Below, in pieces: positions 12,301-25,019 of a DNA stretch of 64,000 nt (positions within the stretch are counted from its first letter, which is position 1; each line of letters begins with the position of its first letter). The notes beneath the pieces were generated by a model. That model had not been told where the DNA came from. It saw nothing but the letters and a program-made list of their open reading frames with translations, and made no database searches. A program made the translations under genes and the position numbers. The DNA comes from Pteria penguin (taxonomy: Eukaryota; Mollusca; Bivalvia; Pterioida; Pteriidae): assembly GCA_035048485.1 (NCBI GenBank), contig CM068580.1, positions 36,617,585 through 36,681,584 of the forward strand, read 5' to 3'.

Positions 12301-15300
12301 AATATTAAGCATTATTACCAATAGATACAGAGGATGTGAATATAACTTCTTCGTTTGATCACTTCCCTTCTGATTTTATGGCCATAATGATGGACGTTGT
12401 TAACGTTATGCACCGGCTCACCTCCCCCTGGCAACAACACGCTATCATTAAGTGTTCAAAGCAGTTTACCGTATGTTATTAGGATGTTTATATCTTTGGT
12501 AGCTAAATATGGTAATTTATCGTGCCGTGGCGATTTGCATGATGGCTGTTTAACTTGTTTAAAGGTCGAAGGTTTGCACTATTGGGTGGTTGGTAATATG
12601 GCTTCGGTATGGTGTAACTGATGGTAGATAAAAGAATAAAATAAAAAGGAAATTTTAAAAAGTCTGATATCTATATACATTGTATATTTTTGTACAAAAC
12701 TAATAAAATATATAGTGTGTTTAACACAGGCTACAAGTGGATACTAAAAGTATTCCGAAACAGATAGGCATAGCATTTGAAACACTATTTCACTTTATGG
12801 ATCCAAATTTCAGGTTTGAATTCTAAAGTGTTTTATAGCTGTTTTAACACTACACATCCCATTTAAGACTCGCTATAGAGGTTTTATACCGACATAGCGG
12901 ATGTGGTCCTTCAAATGTTTCTCTACACTCTGGATAACATCAGTAACCTTGTGACCGCAGTTTGTCATATAGCCTACCTCTAATTGGGAGTCTTAGAGGG
13001 TACTTGAGAACGGGTAGCTCGTCAAAGTGCCGTCGCCATTGAGCAGCTGTCCATGTTCGTCAGCTCTAAGTAGCGTTCCAATTGTGTCGATACCTGGAGA
13101 GGACTAACCGTGTGACAGGGACAGAAAGCGTCAACAGTCATGGCAACCTGTCCATTCCATAGGCTCAAATATCCTCAAGTCATACGAGAAAATCAAATAC
13201 ATGTAGCTGATTGGTGTGAAACTGCTTAGCTATAATCCTAGCGACCTTTATGTCAAAGATGTGATCGAAAGTTATATACATGTATGTTCTAAAATTAGAA
13301 GAAGCTCATCCTGTTATAGTCAACTGATTAAATTATGATAGGCATTTTAGTTAAATTGCCTGTGAATGTCCACAGTGGTACATTGTTGTTAGTGCCACAG
13401 TCATGTGACACCAGTTACTTCCGTATTTTACATTATATGAATACAATTTATAGGATTTTTGATTTAAGTCATTTTGACCTCCTTGTGCGCAGATGGTATT
13501 AACGTATATCGTTAACGTATATTGTTATGAGTAGTGGTATGCAAACATAAATTAAAATGATTTTTATCACAAAAAAGTTGTTTATTAGAGATTTGCTTAG
13601 TTTCATTGAATGAATAATTATTAGGTCATTGTTTTATACATGTCATTATTTCTGAATTAATCCCAATGTTCTGTGAGAGTATATATTTGTACTAGTGCAT
13701 GTTTTCATTGCCACTGCCCATAAGTTTTGACACACCAGACGACTAGGCATCTTCCGGTTTAAAATTCTTCATCATCATCATGTAGATGTTATTTTTAGGC
13801 TATCTGTCATTTAACAAATTAACAACCCGCTGAACCTCGAACGAGATAAAGAAAAACTTGTAAAGTAAATACAGTTGACATTTTGACGAAGGACTAGAGC
13901 TGATCGATGATCAAACATAAAGATATACGTACATATTTAGTCCCTCGTGTCAGTATTAAATTATTGCCGAAATTTTACATACTTCACTGCGATTATCTCT
14001 GCATCGATGTGTCATTAAAACGAATGTGTGTTTGCACACGTAGATGTTTACAGTTGAAAAGTTATTCACAAATTTGTTTGCCTTACTAACTTCTACGTAT
14101 ATTTTACCAGCAGTTGATCATATTTCCCAGAAAGTCTTTATTTGATTGAGAAAATAGTCATACAAAGAATGGCAGTCTTTAATTGTTTGCCGTACCTCTG
14201 TACTTTTGTATCGAAATGTACATAAATTTATATATTTATATATTGTGCTCATATATAAATCATAGCAATTCCTCGCTATTCCGAGTCCATGCAAAGTATT
14301 AGCACAGCTATATAGTTTTTTCCCCCCGTACGTTATTAGGTAGATAATTATCATCATCTCATACAGTATTAAAGAGAAAATGGTACCTGACTGAGATCAC
14401 TACTTTTATGGACTTTGAAAAATGGAGCATGACATAGTAGTAAGAATATGATATCGCAGCAAATAACCTTCATTTTCACAAAAAAGGAGACAAACCATAT
14501 AATGGAAGCATTAAAGAAGAATTCAAAACAAACGATGCCATTTTGTATTTATTTATTGGAGCCGCAATGTTAAATGATCTAAAAATATCGCCGTCAGTAA
14601 ACGTATAACCGTTCTTTATGTTTTGTCTGTAAATGGAAATGTTCTCAGTGTAGAGAATTATCTACAAGTTTACAAACATCCTCTTTTGCGTTTAGTTAAT
14701 GTCGTTTTGACAGCAGAAACGTCTTGTCAAAAGTCTGTATAACCAAAAAAAAAAAAAAAAATCACACACCCTTTTGTTACAATTTTAAATTAAACCTCGT
14801 CGTTTTCAACTCAATGGGCGCCTTTTATATATTGCCTTTACAAGACGAATATAATTGCTTGTGTCATTATTTATAACTCATATTACATAAGTTTTCAATA
14901 TGATATCAAAATCTTCTCTTTGAACTCTGAAATAAGATTAAACTTGAAAAAGATTTGTGAATTCACGTTTGGCATTAGTACTTATGCTTTTCAAATGATA
15001 AGAATTCAGAATGACATTATAGAGGTCTCCAATCGCGATATCAAATCCATTTCTGATAAGAAATCAATGTATGGTTTTCTTGTTACGGCATATAAGAAAT
15101 CGTCTTTGTTGGGATGGTAATTCCCTGATGTAGCGAGTTGTCGCCCGTGCTTTAATCCTGATACATCTTTTAGTAGATGGACCAAATGTTGCCACCTTAA
15201 CATTATAACACCGTGCAAGCATATGTATAAATAGCAATGACGGTTTGCGACCTTTGTTTGAATTAAGATCATAGACATATATCGATATATCTAGGTTGAG

Positions 15301-18300
15301 ATACATGAATAATGTTTGTTTCTTGAGTTTGAGACGCGCGTAGTAACTTATTTAAGTTTCACTTCCTTCAAATTTCGTAAAATCTTTTACTGCCTTTGTT
15401 CTGCCCTCTGTCGTATCATTGTTGCATTCATTCCGCTTGCCAAATTTTTTTATCACTCAAACTTAATTAGTCCAAAACCAATCGTTGATTTATGGTGAAA
15501 ATGGTTTCCTTGATAGGATTTGCATGGACGTAATGGAAAGTAAAATGAATTGAATGTCAGACAATCCTTCCATGAAATGTCATTTACTGATCGCTTTTCT
15601 TCTAATTTGGCTTGGCATAAAACTGGTGATCAGCTGCCGGTGAAAGTGTGTTAATAATGGTATGCAGACAGATATACAGCATTGATATACATGTATTCCA
15701 ATTCAATTTATATTTGAACAAGCGTTGCCAAAGCGAACTTCAGAATTTGCATTAGTCGATTGTTCGGTACTATCACAAAGTTTATAAGTCGTCGCAGTCA
15801 TTTTTGTCATAAATATGGTAAAATTTCGGCAAAAACGGTTTTCCCTAATAAAACCTTTGTTTGACACATCTGTGCTAATAATATCTACATACCCTTCGTA
15901 CACTAAGCCTGTGAATATTGTTTCACGTTTTCTCTGTTTTAATTTCTCATTGTATTTGTTTTTATTTAGTATTTGTTTTCGTTTTACTTTCTTTTTTTTT
16001 TTTTTGAGGGGGGGGGGTGTTTTTGTTTGCTTGGGGTTTCTTTAGGAGGAGGGGGAGGGGTTACGTCGTTTTAATGAAGGAATCGTCTTGCTAAATGAAA
16101 GTTCATAATGATATCTTTTCAATGATATTATTTCATATTGAATATCCCATTGATCGAAAGTATATGTTCTTTTACTGCTAGTTTATGTTACGAGTTTATG
16201 AGTCATGCTTTTGTCGAATTGATGTCCTTTATACATGTAGATAATATACATGTATATAGCGATTTTGGTTCTGAGAGTTAAAATAAGTACATGTACTTTT
16301 TTTTGGGGGGGATGCTTTTTCTTTTTGTTTGTTTTGTTTTGTTTTTGTTTTTTGTTTTTGTGGGGGTTTTTTAAAGAAATTTTTTCGAGATGAATAAAAA
16401 ATCAATGAATAGATAAATGAATACATAGATTAAATAATTAGTTAATGGAAAGTTAAATACAACAGCACAGCAAACATGAAAAAAGAAAGAAATAGAAAAA
16501 TTGCATTACAATAAATAGGTAGCAGATGAATACGGTAAGTCGAGCAGCACATGTTTGTGATATCTATCTTACCAGCAGCATTCAAACTATTCTGTTTCAC
16601 ATCGTGCACGTTAGAATAGTTTTGTCGTTACGAAAGTTACCACATTCGGTCCTTCAGTAAGCTGATATGTTTTAGTTCAGTGTCTTTTGGACTACATTGT
16701 ATTGCGTCTGGGGTTTGGTTTCTGCCCACTTACCTGCCCATGTCGTGTGTGTGTATAATAACAGTCCTGTAATCGATCAGATGATGAGATAGTGTGTCAA
16801 TATATCGATTTAAAAACACTGGAACAATCAGTTTGAATGAAACTTAGTATATGTAACATCGGTACGCAATCAATTCTCGTCGATAAAAATGGGCTTCGTG
16901 TGTTCCTTAGGCGAAATGGAAGCGAAGCTTTCAAAATATGTAACGTAATCAAAAAAGTATAAAACCGACATTTGTTTTATCATATCTTAAACAGTGGGTG
17001 TCTAGCTTTATTAGGGACTAAGCGATTCCTTATTTCTGGATGATAACTGGGACTAAAACGCCAGAGAAAGCAATGAAATAAAATACGAGGCTACCATTTA
17101 AAGGTGTATTCTATTTGAATATGTAATCCCATGTTTTATGGTCCATGAAATTCCAATAGCTCTATCGCTGTATGTTAGTTTTCAATCCTTTGTGTGCATC
17201 CCGAAGGGAACGATGTTTCCTGCTGTTTAAATGATATAAAAAGATTAAGTCCTATTCAACTTTATCTTTCTCTTTATGGTGTATCATTTCTTTATGATAA
17301 GATTTTATTTACGGTCGTTTTTTATCAATGACCAACCCAGCAGCTAGTCCTGGGAGCATTCTCGGGACCATGTTTGGAACCGCCGCAATACGAGCATTTC
17401 GCTTCGCTGAATTCTATGATTTTATACCATACTCTTGTCTTGAACGCCATTTCGGGTATTGTATTCATTGCACGACAAATTTATAGCGCGGTGCTTGGCG
17501 TGCACAATGGCCATGAATATATTATCGGTACGATCAGGAGATAAATCATGATTATTCCACTAAGTCTATTGAAAGATCTGGATATCTTCTGGATCAACAA
17601 AATCTAAATTGAAAAGGAGGTGTCACAAAAATAAAGCTGTTACTGCGACCATTATGTGCGGCATGTAGATCATACAAACCGAATCTCGTTACATGTCAGA
17701 TCTCTCCAAAACACTTCTCCTTTCTGTTTGATCAAGGGGAGACATCATTAATACTGCGCTATAGCTCTCGTCTTGGCGATGTGTACTGTGCTGTCTAAGT
17801 GTACTTACTGCAATCTGACACGAGTTTGACAACTGGCCAAACACAAGTCTTAAATCTCGTCTCTAAATAGCTTTACCCAAATTTACTTTCCTTTTTGTTG
17901 GTATTTATCGTTAAATATCATTAGAAATATTCATTCAAGCTCATATTTTGTCATTTTTACGCTGTCAAACGTAATCTACTTGTATGTAATTAAGATCGAA
18001 GATCCATTGGTTATGAAAAAAGAATTATTTGTTAAATGGATTGTACTTTTTGGAAGATTTTGAAATTTTCAAAAATTAGGACATAAATCCAATTGTAATT
18101 AGAAAAAGGAAACGTGTAGTGTGTCTAAATTGGTTTTAAATGCAGAAATTTGAGAAGACCTAGTCAACAAGATATATTTTCTTCTGCTACAATGGCATCG
18201 TTGTAACGAAGTACATGTAACTTTAATATAGTACTACATATACCTGTGCATGTATAGGGATGGAGATACAAATTAATTTTTACATATCTCTGCAACAAAC

Positions 18301-18769
18301 TTTAATTTATGCTCTGTATTAATTATCCATTTGAATGCAGTATAGTGATTTTATAGTACTGATTTTGTTTCCAAATTTAAATAATATAACAAGCGCTCTA
18401 TCCTTGTCTAAAATGAGCTAAAGTATAAGATACCTTAACAAACCAGAGGTTTGTGCAGCACAATAGAGGCATATAATGTCATATGTCAAGAATGTTTATT
18501 ATTTGACAAAGACGATACATTACGTAATTTCTCTCACATCGAGCTTTTTGTCGCAAGCTTCGTTTGATGATGTATTATTTGTTGTCTAGAGGCGCCCTAG
18601 TGCTTGACCACGTCGCTTTGTGTATTTGTTGTTTACCACTAGATCTTGATCGTTACCAACGTATGATGTTGGCATAGAGCTTGTCTAAAGTAGAGAATGC
18701 ACAAGTCATTTAGGGCTTAACTAAATCTTGAGTATTGTGTTGTTTTTGTAGTATTCAATTCTAGGGAAT

Positions 18770-18902
18770 GGTAGCCAAGGTGTATGTAGCTTTGGTAGGG
18801 AATGTACTGTTCCTTTCTAGTGTTTGATTTCTAGGGAATGTTAACAAAGGTGTACAGTATGTATTTTTCTATTGAGCTTTGGTAGGGAACGTACTGTCCT
18901 TG
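18770..18902. repeat. Two-copy degenerate tandem duplication, about 65 bp unit
   Basis: Both units read 'ctagggaatg', 'aaggtgta', 'gctttggtagggaa' then 'gtactgt', starting at 18770 and 18831. Weaker 'gagaatgt' echoes continue to about 19.7 kb. Confidence 0.5.
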
Positions 18903-20325
18903 AAATTTTTCAAGTTGTATAGTGTATTTTATGTTTAGGGTTGTACTATAACTATTAATATGGAATGATTTGTTTTTATTGTGTATTTGGGTATTTTGTT
19001 TGGGATTAGACAATGTGTTCAGTAAATTTTATTTTGTACGATTACATCAGTAGAGAATGTGCCGCTATATTTGACGTGCAATTTAGTATTTCCTTGGGTT
19101 TAGCCAACCCAAGGACTTACAAAGACGTCCTTGGCCAAACTTAACAATGTATTTTATGTTCAGAATTAGTCAAACTTGCTTAAGAGAACACCTGTATTGA
19201 GCTGTCAACTGTGCTAGGCGACCACTTCTCTCAATTTAGTAAAACTAATAGTCCAGACAAAATCAACCTTTATTAAGAGGTCACCTTTCATTGATGACCA
19301 CTTCTATTGTACATGTATTTACAAGGTGTTTGCTACCTAAAATTTGCATATATTTCTCGTTTTGTATAGAGTACTGCCAGAGCTTGGTGCAGGAAAGAAA
19401 ATACTTGCCGTTCATTTGTTCTTATTCTATACCCTGTTCGTGAAATGTTGTGTATGTTTCATTTAGAGTTGTACGTTGTAACAGATCAAGCCGTCTTGTG
19501 TCTTTTAGTTTTTTTTCCTAGGGTGGTTAATGTATTTGCCTTACGCCAATGTCTTATAGTTTAGGTGGAGAATGTTACGTATGTTAGATGTTGTTTCCTT
19601 AAAACTAGGGTAGTAAATGTAATGGATTTTCTTTTTGAAGTTGTCGTCGAGCTTGTCCAGAGTGTGTAATCTATTTGCTATATCCTAGAGCTTTGACGAA
19701 GGTGTGTGATGTTTTTTCCGTATGGGATCATCTTAAAGTTCGACCTGATCCATCATACATGTGCATATGGTTGAGTTGGAATGGATGCATATCAGATGCA
19801 CATGATGGATATACCATATTATAGATATGAGAAAATAAGTATTCTCGTGTAGAAAGCAAGCTCCATGTCGAGACGTGATTTATCTTTCATTTGAATTTTA
19901 GCTTCCAGCGAGTTTCACTCAAAATCACGGTCAATTTAAAGAAATGTATTGAAATCTGATTATAGACGGGGTCTTCAGACAAGTAGTGTTTATTCTGTAT
20001 TTATGGGGAGTTCTGCCTTTGAAATCGCATTTGCATATTGCACTTTTTGTGGCGTAAAAATATTATTACATTTAAAAAGCGTTCTCCGACTCATTTTCGC
20101 TGCATAAAATCTTGTATAAAAACGAATGTTTTGATAAGAAATTTCAGAAAGCTCCGAAGGATATAAAATATTGAAATAGCAGTTCAGTCTCCTACATATA
20201 GCCTTGTTTTGTCCCTCGGATGGATTTAGAATCAGTCGCTTTGTTTAATATCGAAGGTGTGTTACTATGTAGCCTATGTCGTTCACTTGTTAAAACTTCG
20301 AGTGTAGATGATTCCTGCATTTCAT

Positions 20326-20442
20326 CAGTGGTGGATTTAGGGGGGTGTCTCTCGGCATTGGTCCATGATGTTACCAAAGACATTGTATGTTGACCAATTT
20401 TCTGTCAAAATCCACCCATCGACACCCCTGGATACGCCACTG
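20326..20442. mobile_element. hAT-like MITE
   Basis: Imperfect terminal inverted repeats: left 20326-20349 starts cagtggtggatttag, right 20421-20442 ends gatacgccactg (reverse complement cagtggcgtatccagg). The CAGTGGCG(G/T)ATCCAGG type end is common in hAT-derived elements. Flanking 8-bp target duplication is not preserved. Confidence 0.55.
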
Positions 20443-20487
20443 TTTTGTGTTGAAAATGAATTCTTATTGAATAAACATATGCGGAAT

Positions 20488-20490
<3 letters not shown>

Positions 20491-20543
<53 letters not shown>
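20491..20543. repeat. (TA)n microsatellite
   Basis: About 26 TA units followed by a short (ATA)n run. Confidence 0.97.
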
Positions 20544-20545
<2 letters not shown>

Positions 20546-21087
20546 ATAATAATAATAATTGTATTCAATACGGTGTTAGATAGGTGAAACATGATTGTAT
20601 TTGTTTATCTATATAACACTTCCAACGACTGTCCTTCATTATACACTGTGATTTTACATTATATTATTGTGAAAATATAAAACGAAGAACTGATTTTGTC
20701 TACATATTTAAAACAATTTTTTTCTGGACGAATTAATACGTATCAAAAAACATAATCTAGATCCTTATTCCTTTGAAGTTTTAGAGTTTCTATATAGTCT
20801 ATTCGTATCAAGTGGTAAAATTGAGAAAAATTATTTTGTAGTGAAAATCGTTGCAACCCGAAATATTCCAACTGCGAAAAGGTTAAATTCTTGTCCCGAC
20901 ATTCATATATGTTATGTTGTTTATGATTCAGTGTTTGGTTTCATTGATAATTTCTTTGGTATTGGTTCAAAATTCGTGATGCACAGTGTTTTAAGTATTC
21001 ATTTGAGTCTTTCGGTACCTAACCTTATTACACCTGCGTGCAAAATGTAAAAGAAATGAACTAAAATTTTGTTTTTACAAATTATGT

Positions 21088-21093
21088 TTTATT
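21088..21093 (-). promoter_or_regulatory. Poly(A) signal candidate of the membrane-protein gene
   Basis: AATAAA on the minus strand, about 430 nt after the stop codon. It would give a 3' UTR of ordinary length. Confidence 0.45.
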
Positions 21094-21520
21094 TTTGTCA
21101 CAGGAATATGACATATTGAAGTATGTACATCTTTTGAAGCGCAATATAATAGGATTTCAATATTAATTAGTCAAAGACCAAAATGAATGTCACAAGTATA
21201 ATCTATATTTACACAAAGTGACTAAATTAAATAAAATGATGCTTTTGAAGCCAAATCATTTTGCTGAGATTATTGCAACTGGCAAATTACTAGTTATATT
21301 ATAAGCCGTATAAAAACATTTACATTTTGCCTGGAATTTGATGTTCACATCCAGGAAGACAGTAAGCATATCCAAATTTGAACAAATATGACAAAACGCC
21401 TGAAAATGAAAGTCACGAGTGCGTGTAAACTCCAAATGAATGATAAAAAATCTATCGTTGATGTCTAAATAATAAGTAACACCAGTGTATTAAAATAGAT
21501 CGAGTATCATGTTTGACGGC

Positions 21521-22606
21521 TTACACTACTGAGTACGACATGTTTTGCCTTGGCGGCTGAAAATTCGGATTTGGTCCATGGACCATTGCCATGGTAACCT
21601 GTAATGGTCGGCACTGTTGTGATATCGATGGTATGTTCGTAAGATTAACATCCGTTTCTATTTGTTGCAAGTCTATATCCTCTGGAGATCCAGCCCGGCA
21701 CGGATATGATGGCTCATTTTTGTTGAAAGACGGCGATGTGTTGCTCAACATGAAACAGTTTGATGGAGAAGTATCTGTTCGGATCAGAGACGGAGACGGA
21801 TCCAAACGAATTAATGAAGGAGAAATCTCTGTTGTCCGTATTGAGTTTTTCGGATTTATACAAGAATCCGATGATGGACGACCACACATACTAGCGTTTT
21901 TGTCGAATGACTGTCGATATTGTTTTTGACACGACAAAGGTCTTTTCCTTTGCTTTGAATGACGACTAGAATTTTTTTGAAAATCTCTACTGAAAGTATC
22001 TGGTAATTCTTTATCACATTGATTACCCTTTGGCAAAGCTACTGTGCACGTTTCCTTGTGAGATTTGATTGGTCGAAATAACGGAATTTCTTGAGCATTA
22101 CTGTTTTGTGCACTATGTATATATTGCCCTGATCTAGAACTCCGGAATCCGGAATCTTCCGAATCTGTGGAGCCCGACGAATATGGTCTATGTTGGTCAC
22201 ATGGTTGTTGTTGTTGATATTGGTATTGACTTTCACTAAGTTCTGACATACCACTGTCATGAAATGTATTATACATAGGCTTCTCGTTTCTTTCTGCAGG
22301 ATCGTAATTCTGACAGAAGTGGTCCGCCTCTTCGTATGCTTCATTGTCTCTTTCATTCAGTATAGGGGTCTCGCTAAAATGTGCATGGCGAATCCAGCGC
22401 GGCGGTAATGGAGGCGGCGGTCGGGCATAAACACCGTGTATTTGTTTTAGTCTACCGTGAGGGTCATGTTTCTTAGTCATTATATCCCGTCGTATTTTAT
22501 ATTTCCTCCAGCAATATATAAATATCACAAACAGCACTATGGTGGCTATACTGGGAACAAGAATTCCAAGGAAGAACAGGTAGCTGAGCGTCATTGTTTC
22601 AGTCAT
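21521..22606 (-). CDS. Single-pass membrane protein with long disordered cytoplasmic tail, family not recognised
   Basis: A 361-codon open frame, far longer than any other non-repetitive frame here. Residues 8-32 form one hydrophobic segment; it is followed by WRKYKIRR, so by the positive-inside rule the short N-terminus is outside and the tail cytoplasmic (type III-like; no cleavable signal seen). The tail has a proline stretch PPPPLPPR at 63-70 (SH3-ligand type), several tyrosines in acidic or polar context (91, 101, 112), a Q-rich run at 127-134, DSGFRS at 151-156 (fits the beta-TrCP degron pattern DSG-hydrophobic-x-S), an imperfect SPSLIRxD / SPS repeat at 262-294, and a C-terminal YSVV that fits a class I PDZ ligand. 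An in-frame TGA sits 9 nt before the ATG, and a good acceptor (tctctctttcag) ends at 22689, so the coding part appears to be one exon preceded by a non-coding exon elsewhere. I do not recognise the family; a receptor-adaptor or scaffold role is only inference from the motifs. Confidence 0.8.
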   Translation of the reverse strand: MTETMTLSYLFFLGILVPSIATIVLFVIFIYCWRKYKIRRDIMTKKHDPHGRLKQIHGVYARPPPPLPPRWIRHAHFSETPILNERDNEAYEEADHFCQNYDPAERNEKPMYNTFHDSGMSELSESQYQYQQQQPCDQHRPYSSGSTDSEDSGFRSSRSGQYIHSAQNSNAQEIPLFRPIKSHKETCTVALPKGNQCDKELPDTFSRDFQKNSSRHSKQRKRPLSCQKQYRQSFDKNASMCGRPSSDSCINPKNSIRTTEISPSLIRLDPSPSLIRTDTSPSNCFMLSNTSPSFNKNEPSYPCRAGSPEDIDLQQIETDVNLTNIPSISQQCRPLQVTMAMVHGPNPNFQPPRQNMSYSVV

Positions 22607-22688
22607 ACTGAGTCAGGGTAAGAAGGATTTGCCTCCAATATCGCCATATTGTAAGAGGAGAATCCGGGGATAGCTGTTACCCGATCAT
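22607..22688 (-). other. 5' UTR part of the membrane-protein exon
   Basis: On the minus strand the sequence tctctctttcag ends at 22689 and makes a strong 3' splice site. The 82 bases from 22688 to the ATG contain an in-frame stop (TGA, 9 nt upstream of the ATG), so they would be untranslated leader. The upstream non-coding exon and promoter were not located. Confidence 0.5.
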
Positions 22689-23299
22689 CTGAAAGAGAGA
22701 TGTGCAGATTGTTATAATTGTTATTTTCAGTAACACCGTATTGACGTAGCAAACTCGTAGCTATGAAGAAGAAATATTTTGCGACAAATTATATACACAA
22801 TGTGCCGATTTTAAAGCAAATGACAAATAGTTAAACAATCTTTGTAGGATGTGGTTTCGCTAATTGAATTATATATGGCCTTTCATTACCATGCTTTGTT
22901 CTATATAAACAAAAAAAGAACTTTAAATTGAAATGTTCTACACCTCGTCTGATTGAAATAAAGATAAACGAATAAAGTGGTTTCCGGTCAACTGATCTTT
23001 TTTAGAAAATTCCACATAATATTAACAAGTGTTCTGGTGTAGAGTTTCTCTGACGTGAACCAACACCAAGTTAACTCACAAAAACAGTGTTATAACATTC
23101 CTCTACTTCGTACTTTCACCATATGTATGCTATTTACTTTCAATTTACTAAGTATTGTGAATTTTAATTACAAACAAAATCTTACCCAAGATTGAAACCA
23201 GTAAACAATTCGGTAGAAACCCAATATGATATCAGAGAGGACGTTATGAAACCGAGCAGACAATGGCTTGGCTAAGCATATGATAGATAAAGCTTAGAG

Positions 23300-23318
23300 A
23301 GATAAGTTATCCTTATCT
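23300..23318. promoter_or_regulatory. Paired inverted GATA-type sites
   Basis: agataagttatccttatct contains AGATAAG facing CTTATCT, about 0.6 kb upstream of the membrane-protein leader. Both halves fit the GATA-factor WGATAR consensus. Function is inference. Confidence 0.25.
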
Positions 23319-24884
23319 GTGCCCAGTATTTATCGCTTTATGATACCATAATGTGGAGTAAATATATCTTTGACATATCGTTAATTACTCCCGAGCTCTA
23401 ATCAGTCTCCGATGAGTCCACAATTAACGGGTCATTTTTTTCATTTGTTTGAGTGTCTCATTAGACAATTTAATGATGTAGTACTGGCGTTATTTTTATA
23501 AGATACGACTCAAGATTCATATCTGTCTAGGATGCACACAAATTCATCCGTGCTCCAATCGCTATTGTTCTTAACCCCATTGTTCGTAAGGCTAAACTGC
23601 TACGCTATCGAGGCAAGTGGAGCTTTAAAAAGATTTTTATATAAGATCTAGTAATTTTTATGTAAGAAGATACGCATCCACCGATGTAGGTAGCTTTAAA
23701 TGGAAGAAATTTACGTAATGAATACATCCAGTTGTAGGAAATTTCTCTACAAAGAACATGTTTCCTGTGTGATTTTTCGATTGAAACCTAATGTAATGAA
23801 ATGATTGAAATGCTTTTAACGAGTTAATTAGCGACAACAAGATTTTCGGAATGCAAGTAATGGCTCATTCAATTCTCCTTGTGATAAACACATGCTATTC
23901 AGTTGTCGTATTTTCTCTTCTCTTAATTGAAAAAAGACAATAACTATAAATAGTTTTAAAAAGTATTTCGTCAGTGGATAGATAGAAAAGATTATGCTAT
24001 TTCATTCTTTAAAAATCGTTAAGCGCGACAGCGTGATCTTAACGTGATAAATACACCTTTGCAATTAGATGGCTCAACACTTTGTCAATGTAGATAAGAA
24101 TCTTCACAAAAACTCACCCTTCGGCGACCGGTATATCCTACGGCATTCAAATCATTAACATGTAAACCAACATCAACTAAGGAAAATATTGGAATCTTCC
24201 CAGCCCTTGAGATTTCGCCTAAAACGTCGCTTTCCCATTAAATAAATGAGGCGCATGTTTGTAATGACTAGTCATCTGTAGTGTGCAAGGTAAGAAGGTG
24301 CAGGGCAAACATCATCACATGTTTCACCTGTAGTATACGCTATAATAACACGAGTCACAAAATGGGCATCTGCATCAGTAATTAGCCCCATTAGATGCAT
24401 TCATGAATGAAAACCTATAATTTTAGGGTATGTATGGTCCGTAAGAATTGTTATAATATTTGCTTTAAAAAGTAGTAACAACTCGTTTTTGTCGTGTGTG
24501 CGGACGTTTTCGACATGCTTTGATGATTGTATTTTGTATCCACTATTTTATCTACATTTTTTTTTATTTAATCACATTATCTTTTCTTAATGAATGAGCA
24601 TTCGACTCGCGTAATTGCAAAATCGGTGACAGTCTCTTTAAAGTAAGAAAGTTAAAAGTAAAAAAAAAAAAAAAGTTATATGTATATATGACGATATGGG
24701 TTGTTCTCCTCTCGTCGACTTGCACCTGCGAATCTCATTAATAATTTTGTTGTGGTATGTAAAAATAAATCCATCTTGTTCCCCTCAGTAGGCTGATGCT
24801 TAATTATACCACGGGATTTTGTTTCTATAGCTACTGCATATGACTACTATATCATTATCATTTGACTACAAGTTTTTATTTCAG

Positions 24885-25019
24885 GCCAGGGGTCGGGACG
24901 ATAATACCTCATCATTTTAATGCACCTCTAGGTACAGAAAATGTTAAATTATTGAGAAAAGGGACTGGCAAATATGTTACTGGTGCATGTAATATGACCG
25001 CCAGTGTTGCTCGACAAAG
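24885..25019 (+). CDS. Candidate isolated exon, product unknown
   Basis: A 135-nt stretch is bounded by a pyrimidine-rich acceptor (tttttatttcag) and a donor (AAG|gtaaat). One of three frames stays open for 44 codons, reading PGVGTIIPHHFNAPLGTENV and on to TGKYVTGACNMTASVARQ; the other two frames stop early. Its length is a multiple of three, but I recognise no family and no partner exons. An open frame this short can occur by chance, so this is only a lead. Confidence 0.2.

Larger units (their letters stand above)
7886..20325. other. Long gene-poor stretch
   Basis: Frames are short and unsupported by splice sites or recognisable domains. Contents seen: poly-T/poly-G runs at 15992-16017 and 16297-16311, a poly-A run at 14744-14761, a local duplication at 18770-18902, and higher-GC patches near 12.9-13.2 kb and 17.3-17.6 kb. 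No RNA gene is convincing. Confidence 0.5.

Noticed and set aside
21591..21929. 112-codon plus-strand frame
   Set aside because: Lies wholly antisense to the 361-residue membrane-protein exon and shows no independent features.
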